Source: Actinomycetes bacterium | GTDB taxonomy: Bacteria > Actinomycetota > Acidimicrobiia > Acidimicrobiales > RAAP-2 | Assembly (NCBI GenBank): GCA_021826655.1 | Contig: JAKAZC010000110.1 | Span: 1 to 8,301, forward strand | DNA: 8,301 nucleotides | Reading direction: 5' to 3' | Part shown: positions 6,306-8,301 of the stretch, piece after piece | Layout: every line of letters begins with the position of its first letter | Numbering within the stretch: the first letter of the stretch is position 1 | Notes under the pieces: generated by a model | Seen by the model: the letters and a program-made list of their open reading frames with translations, nothing else | Told to the model about the DNA's origin: nothing | Database searches by the model: none | Program-made: the position numbers and the translations under genes

Positions 6306-6770
6306 TCAGGCGGAAGCCGCGGAAGCCTTCAGGATCTCGAGCGCCTTGTCGGCGTGCACGTTCATCCGGACCTCGCTCTTGACGACCCCGAGGACCCGCA
6401 GGTCCGGGCCGATGACGAACGTGGCCCGCTTGGTCGGCGTCAGCACGGTGATCTTCCGCCGGACGCCGAACTGGGTGGCGACTTCACCGTCGGGGTCCGA
6501 CAGGAGCGGGTAGTCGAACTCGTGCTTGTCGGAGAACCGCTTCTGCTTCTCCACCTCGTCCGCGCTGATACCCACCCGCTGCGCGCCGACGGCCTGGAAT
6601 TCGGCCTTCAGGTCCCGGAAGTGACAGCTTTCGGCCGTGCACCCCGGCGTCATGGCGGCGGGATAGAAGAAGAGGACCACGGGCCCGTCGGCGGCCAGCT
6701 CGCTGAGCCGTCGGGGGTTCCCTTCCTCGTCCGGGAGCTCGAAGTCGGGTGCTACGTCGCCAGTGTCCAT
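6306..6770 (-). CDS. bcp: Thioredoxin-dependent peroxiredoxin, BCP/PrxQ type
   Basis: 154 aa, normal length for the family, cytoplasmic. It reduces hydrogen peroxide and organic hydroperoxides, with electrons from thioredoxin. The active site PAAMTPGCTAESC fits PxxxTxxC with the peroxidatic cysteine C44 and, five residues later, the resolving cysteine C49 typical of the atypical two-cysteine PrxQ group. The N-terminal VAPDFELPDEEG and the RATFVI segment (R115, the active-site arginine position) also match. The ATG at 6770 is the natural start. No Shine-Dalgarno sequence is visible; TAGCCT ends exactly 6 bases before ATG, consistent with a leaderless mRNA. It is divergent from the ABC exporter and followed by a strong hairpin, so it is probably its own unit. 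Confidence 0.96.
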   Translation of the reverse strand: MDTGDVAPDFELPDEEGNPRRLSELAADGPVVLFFYPAAMTPGCTAESCHFRDLKAEFQAVGAQRVGISADEVEKQKRFSDKHEFDYPLLSDPDGEVATQFGVRRKITVLTPTKRATFVIGPDLRVLGVVKSEVRMNVHADKALEILKASAASA

Positions 6771-6776
6771 ATCCCG

Positions 6777-6782
6777 AGGCTA
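6777..6782 (-). promoter_or_regulatory. Candidate -10 box of bcp (leaderless)
   Basis: Minus-strand TAGCCT (TAnnnT) is followed by 6 bases and then ATG, the spacing that would place transcription start on the A of ATG. A second option is TAAAAT on the same strand (6855-6860), one base from the TATAAT consensus, which would give a leader of about 78 nt. Neither has a good -35 box. Confidence 0.38.
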
Positions 6783-6836
6783 GCGAAGGCTCGCCCGTCC
6801 CACCCGGTCCGGCGCCTCGGGTTGAAATCTGCCGGG

Positions 6837-6872
6837 AAATCCATTGACATCTGGATTTTACCGATATATCGT
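6837..6872 (+). promoter_or_regulatory. Promoter with operator-like dyads, facing the ABC exporter
   Basis: TTGACA (6844-6849), a 17-bp spacer and TATCGT (6867-6872) make a good housekeeping-sigma promoter in an unusually AT-rich island; transcription would start near 6879. The -35 box lies inside an inverted repeat, AAATCC (6837-6842) and GGATTT (6853-6858), and GAAATC also occurs at 6824-6829 as an extra direct half-site. A perfect 10-bp palindrome CGATATATCG (6862-6871) covers the -10 box. Such dyads are typical binding sites of small dimeric repressors; no regulator gene is in the window. The promoter sequence is strong; the operator role is inferred. Confidence 0.6.
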
Positions 6873-6878
6873 GACTGC

Positions 6879-7206
6879 ACGTGAGCCTTCATTGGAATTG
6901 CGATCGAGAGCGGCGGATCCAGCGACGGAGCCAGGTGGCGAGCGGGAGCGATGCACCGGGAGCGACCGAGCACGGGCGTGGATGCCGGGGTGCCGCACTC
7001 CGGTCGGGACGACGTCGGAGGATCCACGCCCGCGCCTCCGACGGACCGGAGCGCGCGCTGCCGTCTCCTAGGATGAGCCCGGCCTCGCTCCTCGCGGCAC
7101 GGGTGGGCCCCCCGGCACGTATACACCGCCGGCACCGAACCACCCCTCTCGCCCGGAGCGACACAGTCGCCATCGCCGTTGCCACCGCCAGACGGGACCG
7201 CACCAA
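6879..7206 (+). ncRNA. Long structured leader of the ABC exporter with alternative stems
   Basis: From the inferred start near 6879 to the ATPase ATG there are about 328 nt without a convincing gene. Segment 6973-7051 can fold two ways. Form A: 6973-6983 with 7022-7032 (11 perfect pairs) enclosing hairpin 6985-6992/6996-7003 (8 pairs, one G-U, 3-base loop). Form B: the continuous arm 7035-7051 pairs with 7013-7021 (9 pairs) and 6998-7005 (8 pairs), leaving a 7-base bulge. The two forms exclude each other. CGGGAGCGA occurs twice just before (6943-6951, 6957-6965). No known riboswitch class is recognised. A separate TATACA at 7120-7125 might be an internal -10 box giving a short leader. A GTG frame 6881-7210 ends in ATGA on the ATPase start but looks non-coding. 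Function is inferred. Confidence 0.4.
6943..6965 (+). repeat. 9-bp direct repeat in the leader
   Basis: CGGGAGCGA at 6943-6951 and again at 6957-6965, 14 bp from start to start. It precedes the alternative stems and could be a protein-binding site on DNA or RNA, or chance in GC-rich sequence. Confidence 0.4.
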
Positions 7207-8262
7207 ATGACCATCGCCATCGAAGTCGAGGACCTCCGAAAGACCTTCAAAGGAAAGCGGGAGGTACGCGCGCTCGACGGCGTGAGCTTCTCCGTGGAGG
7301 AGGGGACCGTGTTCGGGCTGCTCGGCCCGAACGGATCGGGAAAGACGACCGCAGTCCGGGTCCTGACCACCATCCTCCAGGCGGACGGGGGAACGGCCCG
7401 GGTCCTAGGCAACGACGTGCATAAGAAGGCGGCCCTCGTGCGCACCCTGATCGGATTGGCGGGCCAGTACGCCGCGGTCGACGAGAACCTGACCGGACGC
7501 GAGAACCTCCAGATGGTCGGGAGCCTCAACCATCTTCCGCGACCCGTCGTGGCCGGCCGGGCCGTCGAACTGCTCGCCCAATTCAACCTGACCGAGGCCG
7601 GCGACCGCCCACTCAAGACCTACTCGGGAGGCATGCGCCGACGGCTCGACCTGGCCGCAGCCCTGGTGGCACGGCCGACGGTCCTGTTCCTCGACGAACC
7701 CACCACCGGACTCGACCCGCAGAGCCGGAACGACCTGTGGGAGGTCATCGAACGACTTGTCGGAGGCGGTACCACCGTGCTCCTCACCACCCAGTACCTT
7801 GAGGAGGCCGACCGGCTGGCCAGCACGCTCGCCGTCATCGACCACGGCAAGGTCATCGCGGAGGGCACCCCGACCTCCATGAAGGCCGACTTGGGCGCCA
7901 CCGTGCTCGAGGTCGGGCTTCCCACGATCGGGGACGCAGCCCGTACCGGAGCCGTCCTCGATGCCCTCGGGCCGCACGCGGCGCTGGTCAACGGCACATT
8001 GGCGGAGGTCACCGTGGACAACGGCCCGCAGGCGGCGATGATCGCCCTGCGGGCCCTCGACGCCGAGGGCATCGCCCCGCAGACGTTCAACCTGCGCGAG
8101 CCAAGCCTCGACGACGTGTTCCTCTCGCTCACCGGCCACCGGACCGAGGACGAGGAGGCCGACGACGGGGACGCCGACCGGAGCCCGAGGCGGCGCCGCA
8201 GGTCGAAGCGACTCGTGCAGCTCGAGGACTCGCTCCCCATCGTGACAGGAGAACGGGCATGA
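7207..8262 (+). CDS. DrrA-type ABC exporter ATP-binding protein
   Basis: 351 aa cytoplasmic ATPase that would power a separate membrane permease in drug or lipid export, as in the daunorubicin-resistance (DrrA) family. Seen in order: Walker A GPNGSGKTT (40-48), Q-loop Q87 in AGQYAAVDENLTGREN, signature YSGGMRRR (139-146), Walker B VLFLDEP (159-165, catalytic E164), D-loop GLD (168-170), and the switch position Q196 in TTQYLEEAD. Gln in place of the usual His there is normal for DrrA-like proteins. A DrrA-type C-terminal domain follows (about 225-310, ending in REPSLDDVFLSLTG). The last 40 residues are unusual: an acidic run (EDEEADDGDAD), then RRRRRSKR. ATG 7207 fits the family N-terminus; no strong ribosome binding site precedes it. 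The stop overlaps the next start (ATGA). The substrate is unknown. Confidence 0.93.
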   Translation: MTIAIEVEDLRKTFKGKREVRALDGVSFSVEEGTVFGLLGPNGSGKTTAVRVLTTILQADGGTARVLGNDVHKKAALVRTLIGLAGQYAAVDENLTGRENLQMVGSLNHLPRPVVAGRAVELLAQFNLTEAGDRPLKTYSGGMRRRLDLAAALVARPTVLFLDEPTTGLDPQSRNDLWEVIERLVGGGTTVLLTTQYLEEADRLASTLAVIDHGKVIAEGTPTSMKADLGATVLEVGLPTIGDAARTGAVLDALGPHAALVNGTLAEVTVDNGPQAAMIALRALDAEGIAPQTFNLREPSLDDVFLSLTGHRTEDEEADDGDADRSPRRRRRSKRLVQLEDSLPIVTGERA

Positions 8263-8301
8263 CCACCGCCGTCGCCACGCCGACCGAGTCCGGCGCCCCC
8301 C
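8259..8301 (+). CDS. Start of the ABC exporter permease (partial)
   Basis: ATG at 8259 overlaps the ATPase stop as ATGA, and AGGAG (8247-8251) lies 7 bases upstream, an excellent ribosome binding site. Only 14 codons (MTTAVATPTESGAP) fit before the edge. The position after a DrrA-type ATPase makes a DrrB-like (ABC-2 type) permease very likely, but the visible residues alone do not show it. Confidence 0.7.
   Translation, partial: MTTAVATPTESGAP

Noticed and set aside
4899..6884. Long plus-strand open frame opposite alkB, RDD and the repeat gene
   Set aside because: It runs across three well-supported minus-strand genes and has no domain. Its Ser/Thr-rich stretch is the mirror of the Val-Asp repeats.
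6973..7043. H-type pseudoknot combining both leader stems at once
   Set aside because: Topologically the 11-bp and 9-bp stems could form together, but the connector 7033-7034 has only 2 bases to span an 11-bp helix, which is too short. Alternative folds are more likely.

Overview
The window is GC-rich, with compact genes, GTG starts and short stop/start overlaps. It looks like the chromosome of a high-GC Actinomycetota. The argS-lysA pair, a DUF2510 protein, and the RDD protein preceded by an aspartate/valine repeat protein all fit that phylum. An Acidimicrobiia-like lineage is possible but cannot be shown from this sequence alone. Most of the window is core-genome housekeeping; I see no transposase, integrase, CRISPR array or phage gene.

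Left part, minus strand: argS (arginyl-tRNA synthetase) is followed by lysA (diaminopimelate decarboxylase) with a 4-base GTGA overlap. In many actinobacteria this pair heads a cluster that continues with hom, thrC and thrB, which would lie beyond the left edge. Divergent from argS, 157 bases away on the plus strand, is tRNA-Arg with anticodon CCG, a substrate of the ArgS product.

Middle, minus strand: a two-helix membrane protein has a cytoplasmic-side tail with a near-perfect 18-bp tandem repeat (SPSEST) and a C-terminal DUF2510 motif. Upstream of it is a compact unit of three genes: a protein of ten to eleven 9-residue Val-Asp repeats, an RDD-family membrane protein joined to it by a GTGA overlap with a strong ribosome binding site, and, 7 bases later, an AlkB-type 2-oxoglutarate/iron dioxygenase. 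Upstream again is bcp, a PrxQ/BCP peroxiredoxin. A repair dioxygenase and a peroxidase lie close together, but they are separated by a hairpin and may be independent units.

Right part, plus strand: a DrrA-type ABC exporter ATPase overlaps (ATGA) the start of its presumed permease, which runs off the edge. The 436 bases between bcp and this ATPase are the most interesting non-coding stretch. They hold a TTGACA-N17-TATCGT promoter with dyad repeats around it, then a leader of about 328 nt with two mutually exclusive, perfectly paired RNA stems. This layout is what one expects of an attenuator or riboswitch-like control element for the exporter.

A recurring pattern is that the first genes of transcription units (argS, the DUF2510 gene, bcp) have no Shine-Dalgarno sequence but carry a TAnnnT hexamer 6-9 bases before ATG, as leaderless genes do. 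Several downstream genes (RDD, permease, lysA) have a purine-rich ribosome binding site.
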